A DNA stretch of 38,559 bases from Saprospiraceae bacterium (GCA_020630775.1 JAHDIN010000029.1:1-38559), one strand, 5' to 3'; shown: positions 15,901-22,728, counted from the stretch's first letter. The notes: generated from the letters alone by a model not told the origin. Numbers and translations: made by a program.

Positions 15901-18163
15901 TTATACATCAATGGCAGAAGCAGATTCTATTCAGTTTATTTCTACTGATGCGTCAGGTATTATTGTAGCCGCGCAAGATTCTTCAAGATTTATTTTTGAA
16001 AATCAAGGAGGGGGTACTTGTCAAATTTGGAGTATTGCTTATGCAGATGGTTTGACTGGTATAGAGATTGGTAATAACGTATCTAGTTTGGCAGGATGTT
16101 TTGCATTGTCTAATCCAGTGACAGTTATTAGATCCGGTATAAATGGAGGAGATATATCTACAACTACAGGTGTTACAGAAGTGTTTGCATGTGTCGGAGA
16201 TGGTGAGCCTGATGAGGTTGATATTACAATAATGAATGTCTCGGGCACCAATCAGCAATATATGTTGGTTAATAATGGGGTTATCTTACAACCTCAAGCT
16301 TTTCCACCGTTCAATTTCGAAACCTTTGCAGGAGTTTCTACTACCATCCAAATTTATAGTATTGCCTTTGAGGATGACTTGATGGGTTTGACTGCGGGAC
16401 AACCGCTTTCAGGTTTGTCAGGGACTTTTGATTTATCTAATCCGATAACTGTAGATCTAAGTGTTAATTCTGTTGGTCTCCTATTTGGAAACATGTCTAC
16501 AAGCCTCAATATAATAGTTGGTGAGGGTGTTAACGATTCGATTTTTATGAATATGCCAGCAGTGAGTGGAGATACAACAGCATGGCTTATAATTGATACC
16601 AATAATAATATTTTAGAGTTACCGGATGCTCCGCCATTCATTTTAGAAGATGCGACTACAGACACATGTTTTATTCATTTAATGAGTTACAGCTTTGGAC
16701 TAACAGGTTTGGAGGTTGGAAATAATCTATCTGATTTGTCAGGATGTTCAGTGCTCTCTAATGGCGTCCAAGTCGTTAAAAAGCAATTGAACGCAGGTGT
16801 TTTATCTGGGCCAAATGAAATTACTCAATTTGACTTTTGTGTTGGTGATGGTGAGCCTGATACACTTACAGTTAGTCTTGTTGGTGCATTAGGGGACACT
16901 CAAGAATTTGTTGTGACTGATGACGCAGCCAATATTCTCGAAATCCAAGCCAGTGGTACATTTGATTTTGACAATGTAGTAGGAGGAGTTTGTAATATTT
17001 ATTCGATTGTTTACAGCGGTAATTTAAATAACTATCAAGAAGGATCTAATTTAAATAATGTTACAGGCTGTTTTTTACTTACAGATTCTTTAGTAGTTAA
17101 TAGAACTGAGGTTGTTGGTGGATCAATTAATATAATTGGCGGAGATCAAGATACCGTTATATGTGTAGGGAATGGAATGCCTGATCTATTACGATTCGAA
17201 TCTAATAGCAGTAATCAAAACTATGTCTATGTAGTGACTGATGATAATAATGTCATCGATTCTATTTTACCTGCTAATCAAATCGATTTTGAAAATACTT
17301 TACCTAGTGAATGTAAAGTATGGGGTATTGCATATACCGGAATGTTTACGGCATTAAATGGCGATACTTTATTTGTAGATGCGTTATCATCTGAATGCGC
17401 AGCCATTTCTGATAACGCTATCGAAATTGTGAAACAAGATTGTCCAGGTGTGCCTGTAATAAATGAAATTACATGGGCAAGTATGGTTGAGCTTAAGAAT
17501 ATAGGAATGGATACGGTTGATATTACAGGCTTTCAACTATGTAATGATGGGGTTTATGAGGAAATAATGCCATCAATGATTAATTGCGGTGGAGATCTTC
17601 AGTTAGCTCCTGGAGAGTTGGTAAGTTTAGATTTATCGACCATTTCAATAGATGTAATGGATGGCGAATTAGGACTCTACATAGATAATAATTTCGGAAG
17701 TAATCAATCAATTATTGATTATGTGCAATGGGGAGGTACTAGTCACTTGCGAACCCCTGTAGCAGTAGGTGCGGGTATCTGGACAGCAGGAGATGCAGTA
17801 GACCCTTTTAGTACACCTAATTCGATTAAGTATGATGGGGACGGCGATAGTTCCACAGACTGGACTGAAGGGGCGACCAATCTATGTATTGATAATGTAC
17901 AACAAACAAGTAAAGAAGGAGAACTATCAAGAGTATATCCTGTGCCTTCTACTGGAATGCTTAATGTAGAATTATTAGAGCCAACTTCTGAGCCAATAGA
18001 AATTGAAATTTATAATAGAAGCAGTCAACTGATATTTACATCGGTTTATGATCAAAAGCAAATGATCAACATCAATTTAATTGATTTGCCTGAAGGTATG
18101 TATTACGCTAAAATTAAAGCGGGTAGAAAGCAGGAGGTGAAAAAATTAATGATAGTAAAATAG
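9917..18163 (+). CDS. Giant T9SS-secreted repeat protein with lamin-tail-like domain
   Basis: Paralogue of the preceding giant protein, about 2748 residues. I prefer the ATG at 9917 over the in-frame ATG at 9896 because MFPKTRF then aligns with MYPKTFA of the paralogue and gives a normal signal peptide. Order: signal peptide (1 to about 23), the same jelly-roll-like N-terminal domain (to about 232), twenty-one repeats of about 108 residues (about 239-2508), a lamin-tail-like domain (about 2510-2660, VINEITWASMVELKN start, GFQLCNDG), and a T9SS type A sorting domain (about 2668-2748). The repeats carry an acidic CVGDGEPD motif that could bind calcium. Family function is not known to me; a surface fibre, adhesin or matrix protein is likely. 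It follows its paralogue after 123 bases on the same strand, so co-transcription is possible. Confidence 0.85.
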   Translation: MFPKTRFIPLLIALCLSSSIYSGNTPLTLSPNSPTLHVSFDECVSFFGQSSLDYSEFTAVQSGSPECSSIEMGGPDHVFRGQNYGHSCTPGIGNTSGMCIEGFNQCFYDPGNPAALKFNVKVIPGPTGFGSIDMISFFEQAPDEFAFNMGDTGPNNYPTKLGVRVLVDDVVIYDNAEFATSRTWTLEEIDFRAFGAFTVSEETIFNFELLPYCPVGNGAEKMVWDIDELTIKGGCNNINGGTITTSDNLNICLADGDLTNLTFDVTDIVGTNTDWLVENSEGVIVGLSENGVFDFDGFENGVYNVFHIVYENDLSGLELQNSLMDLTGCFDLSNGLRVTVNALDGGRLTDQNGFLDVFICDDTIAQNLVELVLSDAVGTQTTYLLTDNNGLILQVFPGTSFDFSPFSNGEYQIIAVAHNGTLLNNIPGNNLTDLLGCFELSNALTVQKDDISVGSISFQGMTMIDLCGNEGMMILPEVDGEVTNPKWITSLEDGTILQIDNFLPIDITTLNQSSLEIRVLSSIGRVNSLEVNGNINDFDGCFEISNAISINNENIGGGTIDVNGSNEIFVCANDSTSYEFSVNIDNVLGSNTAWTISDTLGEILVISDSPDFNFENIEPGVCWIRHISFTDMFTGLEVGNSEDDFSGCYDFSNTLFVNRVEVVAGEITSNLGTEVAICSGDGNDDILDLSITGVSGPSNQYVVTEANGAIIEFLDGAQINFEGVPDGLCLIYNIVFDENGSVDLNIDNINDLAGCAAVSNAITVTRNEVNGGQISVEDGADCVPIIVGDNQIDSLDVQLDGNIGENSSWVLTDLDANIIGLPSGPPFGLDSISVDTALIWHLSFDGMIMGAAIEENASNLSGCFDLSNSIKVAKQNISAGQIATTDGETNISICLGDGQSDELDIVLSGNLGENFGWIITDDQGNILELPSAQPFDFSNAGNGICNVYHISFLDGLMGLEVNQNISNLDGAFDLSDPIIVNRSNVDGGVLSASLNDGPTATEFEICSGDGQSDILTFTLQDTMGILFQWIVTDTTGTILNIQSDAPSDFEAVPEGVCWIYHVSHLPGIVGLEVGNDLDDLSGCFSLSNNITITRNEVNGGVLSSTTGADTLSIIVGDLVGDTLAFSITGSIGNASTLLVTDTLGNILVIPDSLSLDFNDFETGTCLVWNLTFLDMLPNISVGDNASDLTGCFDLSNPITLIKEEINGGVISTADATDLCLSDLVPDSVDVTLLMNTGTFSSWVITDDMGEILALPMTPPFDFSGAGNGVCQIWHLAHEDNLQGLSVGNNVSGLTGTFEFSNSIEVNRTDIDGGTLLTSDNQSNVMIMVDDGIPDIIDFITPTVLGADTSVWVVTDTLGQILSLPDTVPIDFEDAGDGVCLVWYLSFVDQITGAATGNNVSDIMGCFALSSSVTVERMGISGGNLMTSDGLTQVSFCVGDGESDLVEVVLTDTIAPMHDWVITDDQGLILALPQMSPFEFDTVATGTCQIWNIGYNPNVMGLEVGNNVGDLTGNFQFSNPITVFRSAADASILSTTSGATEITVTVGDNIPELVGVTIMGGAGDNSSWAITDTVGMIIEVPAGPPFNFEDAPEGVCQIWNINHGDGLIGLEAGNNLTDLEGCFAISNAIEVTREELVIEGGSILFDDGSTVVDICAGDGLDDILGLDLSGSSGLSFQYVITDTTGVILGLPPGGGMDTTINLENAPGGISRIWHLAYASGLTGLNVGLNVNDLNGLFDFSNFLTVNLTAVDGGNVSLPDGSLDTLITLSDGVIDSIFIDLASAQGDSMRWVITNLNGEIISLPDSLPLVFENAGAGTCQVWNLSISGLVTGVEVGNNITDIVGCHDFSTDPVTVLRVGISGGNIATAEGATTTDLCFNGSTIDPLDVVISGNSGSNQQWVITDDADNILELPMAPPFDFTSAGVGTCKVYHIAFETGLMGLNVGESLNSISGNFSLSNSIEVNRFAANGGMIETVDGLDTVMVMINDMMPDTVDIVYTSMAEADSIQFISTDASGIIVAAQDSSRFIFENQGGGTCQIWSIAYADGLTGIEIGNNVSSLAGCFALSNPVTVIRSGINGGDISTTTGVTEVFACVGDGEPDEVDITIMNVSGTNQQYMLVNNGVILQPQAFPPFNFETFAGVSTTIQIYSIAFEDDLMGLTAGQPLSGLSGTFDLSNPITVDLSVNSVGLLFGNMSTSLNIIVGEGVNDSIFMNMPAVSGDTTAWLIIDTNNNILELPDAPPFILEDATTDTCFIHLMSYSFGLTGLEVGNNLSDLSGCSVLSNGVQVVKKQLNAGVLSGPNEITQFDFCVGDGEPDTLTVSLVGALGDTQEFVVTDDAANILEIQASGTFDFDNVVGGVCNIYSIVYSGNLNNYQEGSNLNNVTGCFLLTDSLVVNRTEVVGGSINIIGGDQDTVICVGNGMPDLLRFESNSSNQNYVYVVTDDNNVIDSILPANQIDFENTLPSECKVWGIAYTGMFTALNGDTLFVDALSSECAAISDNAIEIVKQDCPGVPVINEITWASMVELKNIGMDTVDITGFQLCNDGVYEEIMPSMINCGGDLQLAPGELVSLDLSTISIDVMDGELGLYIDNNFGSNQSIIDYVQWGGTSHLRTPVAVGAGIWTAGDAVDPFSTPNSIKYDGDGDSSTDWTEGATNLCIDNVQQTSKEGELSRVYPVPSTGMLNVELLEPTSEPIEIEIYNRSSQLIFTSVYDQKQMININLIDLPEGMYYAKIKAGRKQEVKKLMIVK
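10633..17440 (+). repeat. Twenty-one tandem coding repeats, period about 324 bp
   Basis: Repeat starts lie near 10633, 10948, 11271, 11580, 11904, 12223, 12550, 12871, 13208, 13532, 13847, 14175, 14494, 14827, 15163, 15490, 15814, 16142, 16468, 16790 and 17113. A consensus unit runs GG-x-I, then C-x-G-D-G, W-x-I-T-D, F-D-F, G-x-C-x-I-W-H, G-L-E-V-G-N-N and GCFDLSN. From the ninth to the nineteenth unit two types strictly alternate, one lacking the first cysteine, the other lacking the last. Units 1-3 match units 1-3 of the preceding gene one to one. Confidence 0.88.
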
Positions 18164-18189
18164 GAGAGAATTACTGATACATAATTTTC

Positions 18190-18225
18190 AAGGGTGGAGC
18201 AAATTATTTGTTCCCCCTTTTTTTT
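18190..18225 (+). terminator. Rho-independent terminator after the second giant gene
   Basis: AAGGGTGGAGCAAA (18190-18203) folds back on TTTGTTCCCCCTT (18207-18219) with small imperfections, followed by a run of nine T. It lies 27 bases after the stop codon and would end the transcript of the giant-gene pair. Confidence 0.75.
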
Positions 18226-18284
18226 ATCCTTGATGCAACGAAATTGGACTTGTATGAATATTATATATAAGTTGGTTTCCGTAC

Positions 18285-18317
18285 AGGTCTGATTCTTGAG
18301 AAGAATTGGGCCTTTTT
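18285..18317 (+). terminator. Second plus-strand terminator overlapping the DUF2490 stop codon
   Basis: AGGTCTGATTCTT (18285-18297) and AAGAATTGGGCCT (18301-18313) form a 13-bp hairpin with a three-base loop if G-U pairs are allowed, followed by TTTT. The wobble pairs work only in plus-strand RNA; in minus-strand RNA they become A/C mismatches. So it faces the same way as the first terminator, and its T run reaches the stop codon of the opposite gene. Confidence 0.6.
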
Positions 18318-18951
18318 ACATTTTATAAGCTAATGAAGGCACAATTATCCATTCAGTTAATTGGGTTGGCAGATTGACTCTGTCTTGTTTCCACAAGATT
18401 AGATTAAAACTCCAGTGCTGATTAAACTTATAACTTGTACCTAATTTATATCTCGTCCGCTGAAGTTCTTCAAATCCATTTCTTCTAAAAAATAAATCCG
18501 CTGCAATCAAAGGCGTAAAACGAGAGTTATTAGGGAAGGAAAGTGTTGTAAGTGTTCTGAAAAAGTCAGGGTCTGCAACATCAATATCAAATGCTTGATG
18601 CCACCTAAGAATCTGAGATAGTTGGATGTTCCGACTTAGTTTAGTTTGATATTTTAAATCTAGAAACCAAAAATGCCGATTGACACCGCTTTCCATCCAC
18701 CAATGTCTATTTAGAAAATTAAAGCTAAAGTTTTTATTAATCTTAAAGCTTAATATAACGTCAATAGAAACATTGCTATAGTTGCTCAGATTTTGGTTGT
18801 GTCTAACAATAGGGAGAATACTGATACTCGTTTTGTCATCAAATTGATCACTCCATTTGATAGAACTCCATGACCCTAAATCACTTTGTCCAATTAAATT
18901 AATAGATAATAAGAATGCGATGATGACACAAATCGAAGTACACTTATTCAT
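18316..18951 (-). CDS. DUF2490-type outer-membrane beta-barrel protein
   Basis: A 211-residue protein with a signal peptide (MNKCTSICVIIAFLLSINLIGQ, about 22 residues, cut after the Q or nearby). The rest is a series of alternating hydrophobic and polar beta strands rich in W, F and R, such as NRHWWMESG and KYQTKLSRN. It ends in a short strand with aromatic residues, as outer-membrane barrels do. This fits the DUF2490 family, whose function is unknown. It lies 57 bases downstream of gcdH on the same strand and could be read with it. Nothing in the sequence shows what, if anything, passes through the barrel. Confidence 0.75.
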   Translation of the reverse strand: MNKCTSICVIIAFLLSINLIGQSDLGSWSSIKWSDQFDDKTSISILPIVRHNQNLSNYSNVSIDVILSFKINKNFSFNFLNRHWWMESGVNRHFWFLDLKYQTKLSRNIQLSQILRWHQAFDIDVADPDFFRTLTTLSFPNNSRFTPLIAADLFFRRNGFEELQRTRYKLGTSYKFNQHWSFNLILWKQDRVNLPTQLTEWIIVPSLAYKM

Positions 18952-19008
18952 AAGATTAAAAGTACGAAACTAAAGCGCATCTAAAAAAATCGTCTCAGAA
19001 ACTTGGCT

Positions 19009-20217
19009 TTATTTAAAAGCATTAAGGCCAGTGACGTCCATCCCCGTTATAAGAAGGTGAATGTCATGCGTGCCTTCATAAGTTAAAACCGTTTCCAAAT
19101 TCATCATGTGACGCATGCAAGGATACTCACTGGTAATACCCATTCCACCATGAATTTGTCTGGCTTCTCTAGCTATTTCTAAAGCCATATGGACATTATT
19201 TCTTTTGGCCATTGAAATTTGTGCTGGTGAAGCTTTGCCTTCATTTGCTAATGAACCTAGTCTCCAAGCCAGTAATTGTGCTTTAGTGATTTCGGTAATC
19301 ATTTCTGCTAGTTTCTTTTGAGTCAATTGAAACTGGCCAATAGGTTTTCCAAATTGTATACGTTCTTGACTATATCTTAAAGCTGAATCATAACAGTCTA
19401 AAGCTGCTCCAATAGCTCCCCATGCTATGCCATATCTTGCTTTCGATAAACAAGATAATGGACCTTTTAATCCAACAACATTGGGTAGAATATTAGCCTT
19501 TGGTACTCTTACATCTTCAAAAACCAATTCTCCAGTTATGCTTGCTCTTAGCGACCATTTACCATGAATTTCAGGAGCAGAAAAGCCTTTCATACCTTTT
19601 TCGACGATAACACCTTGGATTTTACCTTCTGGATTTTTAGCCCAAACAACAGCTAAGTCAGCGACTGGACTATTAGTGATCCACATTTTTGCGCCATTTA
19701 AAATAATATCATCTCCATCCTCAACAAAATTTGTTAGCATCCCTCCAGGATTAGATCCATGATCTGGTTCTGTCAACCCAAAGCAACCAATAAATTCTCC
19801 AGATCCTAATTTTGGTAAGTACTTTCTTTTTTGTTCTTCAGATCCAAACCTATATATCGGATACATTACTAAAGATCCTTGTACAGAAGCCATACTTCGT
19901 ACACCTGAATCTCCACGTTCTAATTCTTGCATGATGACACCATAAGCGATCTCATCCATACCGCCACCACCATATTCAACTGGTAAGCTGGGGCCAAAGG
20001 CGCCAATTTCTGCTAACCCCTTGAACAAATGCGTAGGGCATTCTGCTTTTTCCGAGTATTCCTCAATAATAGGTGTCACTTCCTGTTTTACCCAATCTCT
20101 AACAGCATCTCTTGCTAATAAATGATCTTCAGATAAAAGATCATCAACATTATAATAGTCATGAAATTGGAACTTATCCACTTTTGATGGATTGTGAGCT
20201 ATACCATTTTGTGTCAT
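19009..20217 (-). CDS. gcdH: Glutaryl-CoA dehydrogenase-like acyl-CoA dehydrogenase
   Basis: A 402-residue flavoenzyme of the acyl-CoA dehydrogenase superfamily, predicted to oxidise and decarboxylate glutaryl-CoA to crotonyl-CoA in lysine and tryptophan breakdown. The glutaryl type is favoured by RSMASVQGSL (R107 corresponds to the arginine that binds the distal carboxylate) and by TYEGTHDIH near the C-terminus with catalytic base E381. FAD and substrate motifs GCFGLTEPDHGSNPGG and MWITNS are present, and the length is normal. It is cytoplasmic. No other lysine-degradation gene is in the window, so the pathway context is missing; a related short-chain acyl-CoA substrate remains possible. Confidence 0.88.
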   Translation of the reverse strand: MTQNGIAHNPSKVDKFQFHDYYNVDDLLSEDHLLARDAVRDWVKQEVTPIIEEYSEKAECPTHLFKGLAEIGAFGPSLPVEYGGGGMDEIAYGVIMQELERGDSGVRSMASVQGSLVMYPIYRFGSEEQKRKYLPKLGSGEFIGCFGLTEPDHGSNPGGMLTNFVEDGDDIILNGAKMWITNSPVADLAVVWAKNPEGKIQGVIVEKGMKGFSAPEIHGKWSLRASITGELVFEDVRVPKANILPNVVGLKGPLSCLSKARYGIAWGAIGAALDCYDSALRYSQERIQFGKPIGQFQLTQKKLAEMITEITKAQLLAWRLGSLANEGKASPAQISMAKRNNVHMALEIAREARQIHGGMGITSEYPCMRHMMNLETVLTYEGTHDIHLLITGMDVTGLNAFK

Positions 20218-20369
20218 TAGTTAGGATTTTCTAGGTTAAAGGTATGATAATTCAAGGCAATTTACTTTCACATTTTTGTAAATTCTACGTGTTTACCCCG
20301 ACCAATTTTTTAGGATTTTCCCTAATGCTTGTGATTAGCTACTGTCTTAGCTTTATATAAATATTATAT

Positions 20370-21155
20370 ATGAAGTGCCTTAATATATTAGCTATCAGCG
20401 CCTTAATATTATGTGTATCCTGCAATACCCCAGGTAAGCAATTATTGGAAAAGCAATTATCTGAAAAGCAAGAACAAATTGAGCAACTTGAAGAGCAATT
20501 AGATCATCTTCAGATGACTAATTCTAGTCTCTTGGATAGGATGGCGGATCTATCTGTTATAAATAGAAATGATGCCGAAAGCATTAGAAACTCTATTGTA
20601 AGCATCAACAAACAGTTCGATCTTATTAATGAGCTATCAGATGAGGTAGAACGAAAGGACTCGTTAAACAACATTTTAGCCTCAAACCTAAAGAAATCCT
20701 TTATAGAGTTCGATGATGAAGATATAGAAGTAAGCGTCCAGGGTAGCCAAGTTTTGGTAAGCTTATCGGATCGGTTGATGTTCCATACGGCTAGTTCTAG
20801 AATAAATGGTAAAGCTCTTAAGGTATTAGAAAAAATTGCATTTATACTTAATGACAATAACGACATAAATGTATTAGTGGAAGGCCATACAGATAATATA
20901 CCCATTGATAATAAAAATTATCAGGACAATTGGGATTTGAGTGTAGGCAGAGCGACAGCAGTTGTCAGGCTTTTACAAGATCAGTTTGGAGTTGATCCCC
21001 TAAAAATGACAGCCGCAGGCAAAGGTGAGTTTATGCCTAAAGCCGATAATGAAAGTGAATTTGGAAGACGGTTAAATAGAAGGACAGAAATTAAAATTAC
21101 ACCAAAATTAGATCAGTTTTTTAAACTGCTTAAATCCCCCGAATTACTAAGCTAA
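20370..21155 (+). CDS. OmpA-family lipoprotein with coiled coil
   Basis: A 261-residue envelope protein. The N-terminal signal ends in CVSC, giving a lipidated C18. Residues about 22-60 are rich in Q, E, K and L in heptads (KQLSEKQEQIEQLEEQL), so a coiled coil follows the anchor. The OmpA/MotB-type peptidoglycan-binding domain covers about 110-245. It has VEGHTDNIPI, which carries the aspartate that contacts diaminopimelate, and NRRTEIKI with the matching arginine. It probably tethers the outer membrane to the cell wall. It is transcribed divergently from gcdH over a 152-base gap. A weak ATTCT/AGAAT hairpin and a T8 run follow the stop. Confidence 0.88.
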   Translation: MKCLNILAISALILCVSCNTPGKQLLEKQLSEKQEQIEQLEEQLDHLQMTNSSLLDRMADLSVINRNDAESIRNSIVSINKQFDLINELSDEVERKDSLNNILASNLKKSFIEFDDEDIEVSVQGSQVLVSLSDRLMFHTASSRINGKALKVLEKIAFILNDNNDINVLVEGHTDNIPIDNKNYQDNWDLSVGRATAVVRLLQDQFGVDPLKMTAAGKGEFMPKADNESEFGRRLNRRTEIKITPKLDQFFKLLKSPELLS

Positions 21156-21225
21156 AAGCAATTATTAAACTATTCTCACAAATAAGAATGATGGAATAAA
21201 TTTTTTTTCTAGGGATTAAAATTCC

Positions 21226-21356
21226 GTATAAAACAATGCCATGTTTGAGCCGAAGGCGAGTTTGGGCTTGTTTAGGTATTTTAATTCTTGTAGCCGTTAA
21301 GAAATGCCAGAAGCCTTGATTTTTGTTTGCTTTTGTATCAAGACAAAAGCAAAAAT
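21226..21356. repeat. Intergenic repeat-like element with a perfect inverted repeat
   Basis: The 388-base gap between the OmpA-like gene and folB has no ORF but is not random. It contains a segment (ATGTTTGAGCCGAAGGCGAG at 21241-21260 and onward), then TTTGCTTTTGT (21326-21336) and its exact complement ACAAAAGCAAA (21343-21353) around the six-base loop ATCAAG. From memory this resembles elements dispersed in intergenic regions of many Bacteroidota genomes; I could not verify that here. Boundaries are approximate. Confidence 0.5.
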
Positions 21357-21452
21357 GAAATTGATGAATTTTTGAATATTTTCTAATGTGTTCTCGACAT
21401 AAGTAATGTAGCTCTATTGAATAATATATTTAATAACTACATGTTATCATAG

Positions 21453-21487
21453 CCATCATTCTTTATCGGTAGGGATGATGGTTTTTT
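21453..21487 (+). terminator. Terminator-like hairpin upstream of folB
   Basis: CCATCATTC (21453-21461) pairs with GGATGATGG (21473-21481), followed directly by six T. It lies 57 bases before the folB start, so it could end read-through from the OmpA-like gene or a small transcript from the repeat element, or act as an attenuator. A copy of the 5' arm's complement, AAGAATGATGG, sits at 21184-21194 and could compete for the same arm. Confidence 0.6.
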
Positions 21488-21543
21488 ATTTCCGAATAAT
21501 TTTTAAAAAAATGGTTTTGTATTTTCAGCTTCTAATTTGAAAA

Positions 21544-21891
21544 ATGAAAACACTTATAGCTTTAGAAGGAATTGAATTTATAGCCTTTCATGGGTTTTAT
21601 GATGAAGAACGAAAAAAAGGCAACACCTTTTCTGTTGATGTACAGGTCGAAGTAAAGAGTTTTGATGCCATTGATGACAATATCAACGATACAGTCAATT
21701 ATGAAAAGGTATATGAAATTGTAGAAGATGAAATGTCAAAAACCAAAAAATTGATCGAAACAGTAGCCTACGCTATAATTCAAAGGTTGCGTGAAATAAA
21801 TAATGTAACTAGCGTAAGGATTAAATTAACAAAGCACAACCCGCCTATAAAAGGTAAAGTTCAGAAAGCCTCTGTTGAAATGCGGATATAG
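21544..21891 (+). CDS. folB: Dihydroneopterin aldolase
   Basis: Predicted to cleave 7,8-dihydroneopterin to 6-hydroxymethyl-dihydropterin and glycolaldehyde in folate synthesis, in the cytoplasm, usually as an octamer. The protein has 115 residues, normal for the family. The signature GFYDEERKKGNTF holds the acidic substrate-binding residue (E21/E22), VNYEKVYE holds Y53, IETVAYAI holds E72, and the catalytic lysine is K97 in LTKHNPPI. The gene is monocistronic, with a terminator-like hairpin before it and a convergent neighbour after it. No other folate gene is in the window. Confidence 0.93.
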   Translation: MKTLIALEGIEFIAFHGFYDEERKKGNTFSVDVQVEVKSFDAIDDNINDTVNYEKVYEIVEDEMSKTKKLIETVAYAIIQRLREINNVTSVRIKLTKHNPPIKGKVQKASVEMRI

Positions 21892-21921
21892 AAAAAGGGC
21901 TCGCCGACTAAAACGAACCCT
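21892..21921 (-). terminator. Terminator of the small secreted-protein gene
   Basis: Read on the minus strand, AGGGTTCG (21921-21914) pairs with CGAGCCCT (21903-21896), using one G-U pair, followed by TTTTT. It directly abuts the folB stop codon at 21889-21891. On the plus strand the hairpin lacks a T run, so it mainly serves the minus-strand gene at 22031-22405, about 110 bases upstream of it. Confidence 0.65.
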
Positions 21922-22030
21922 CATCTATCTATCAAATAATTAATTAAAAGAATAAATTACCTTGATAATTTATTCAGGACTAATTCCAAGATTTTCTAAT
22001 TGAAGTGGTCTAACAATGAATATTGCCCAA

Positions 22031-22405
22031 TTATTTCATATTGACATTGGTGAATTCAACTTCAGCTTTACCATCTAGGATAAAACCTAATTTAAATGAT
22101 CCTTCACCAAATAAAGACTTGCTTAATTTAACTTTCTTAGAGTTGATCATTAATTGAAATTGTAGGTTCATATCGTTATCGAAAATTTGAACATACTTTA
22201 TTTCATCTTTTGTTTCAAACTCTAATCTATTTTCAGTTTGATCAAACTGAGCTAAAGTGAATAGTTTCATTTGATCAGCATTACTTAATGAAACTTCAGC
22301 TGTATTATTTTCTATTATTTTGATTGACGCTTCTGGATTATTTGAAGCGAAAGATTGTAAGCTGACTACGCTTAGAAATAGGATACTTAACAATAAATTT
22401 TTCAT
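22031..22405 (-). CDS. Small secreted protein of unknown function
   Basis: A 124-residue protein not recognised from any named family. I chose the ATG at 22405 over the in-frame ATG at 22423 because it gives a standard signal peptide (MKNLLLSILFLSVVSLQSFA, cut near A20). The mature part, about 104 residues, alternates charged and hydrophobic residues in short strands (IKYVQIFDNDMNLQFQLMI) and contains no cysteine, so a small beta-sandwich is likely. It resembles the short exported proteins with a type A sorting-domain-like fold, but there is no separate cargo domain. It is monocistronic with its own terminator. Confidence 0.7.
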   Translation of the reverse strand: MKNLLLSILFLSVVSLQSFASNNPEASIKIIENNTAEVSLSNADQMKLFTLAQFDQTENRLEFETKDEIKYVQIFDNDMNLQFQLMINSKKVKLSKSLFGEGSFKLGFILDGKAEVEFTNVNMK

Positions 22406-22728
22406 GGCTTTAAACTTTAACACTGTACTAAGAAGACAGTAAAATGAATATCCCCCCTGTCGTTTAAATACTACAAGAAATACTACAACTTACTTACAAA
22501 GGCCCTACAGATATTTCATTAGATCAAAAAATAGTCTGCTGCTTGACCAACTTCAAGAGTAATGCATTTGTTAGTAAAGTATTAGGTCGAATGGTGCCTT
22601 ACTTTTGAATTGTTTCAGATTATCGTTAATTTGATCTTAGGATATTGAAAGAAGTATCCGTGAGAATGTTTTATAATCTATTGATTATTAGCACCTTAAT
22701 TATTTACTAACTATTAAATTTTTGAAAA
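22406..22728. other. Intergenic region between divergent genes, no gene seen
   Basis: These 323 bases separate the small secreted-protein gene and the hibernation-factor gene, which point away from each other, so promoters for both should lie here. I found no match to TAnnTTTG at a sensible distance, no strong hairpin and no ORF. Confidence 0.4.

Noticed and set aside
12109-17000. Many open frames of 60-184 codons on the minus strand inside both giant genes (for example 13105-13659)
   Set aside because: They recur at matching places in successive repeats, lie opposite a strongly supported coding strand, lack export signals and domain motifs, and arise from the repeated codon pattern of the real genes.
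3968-17440. Regular spacing of about 324 bp as a CRISPR array or satellite DNA
   Set aside because: The units are coding, much longer than CRISPR repeats, diverged at DNA level and conserved at protein level.
20218-20369. Promoter of gcdH with minus-strand TACCTTTA at 20237-20244
   Set aside because: The last base departs from TAnnTTTG, and the nearest TTG is only 13 bases upstream, too close for the usual spacing.
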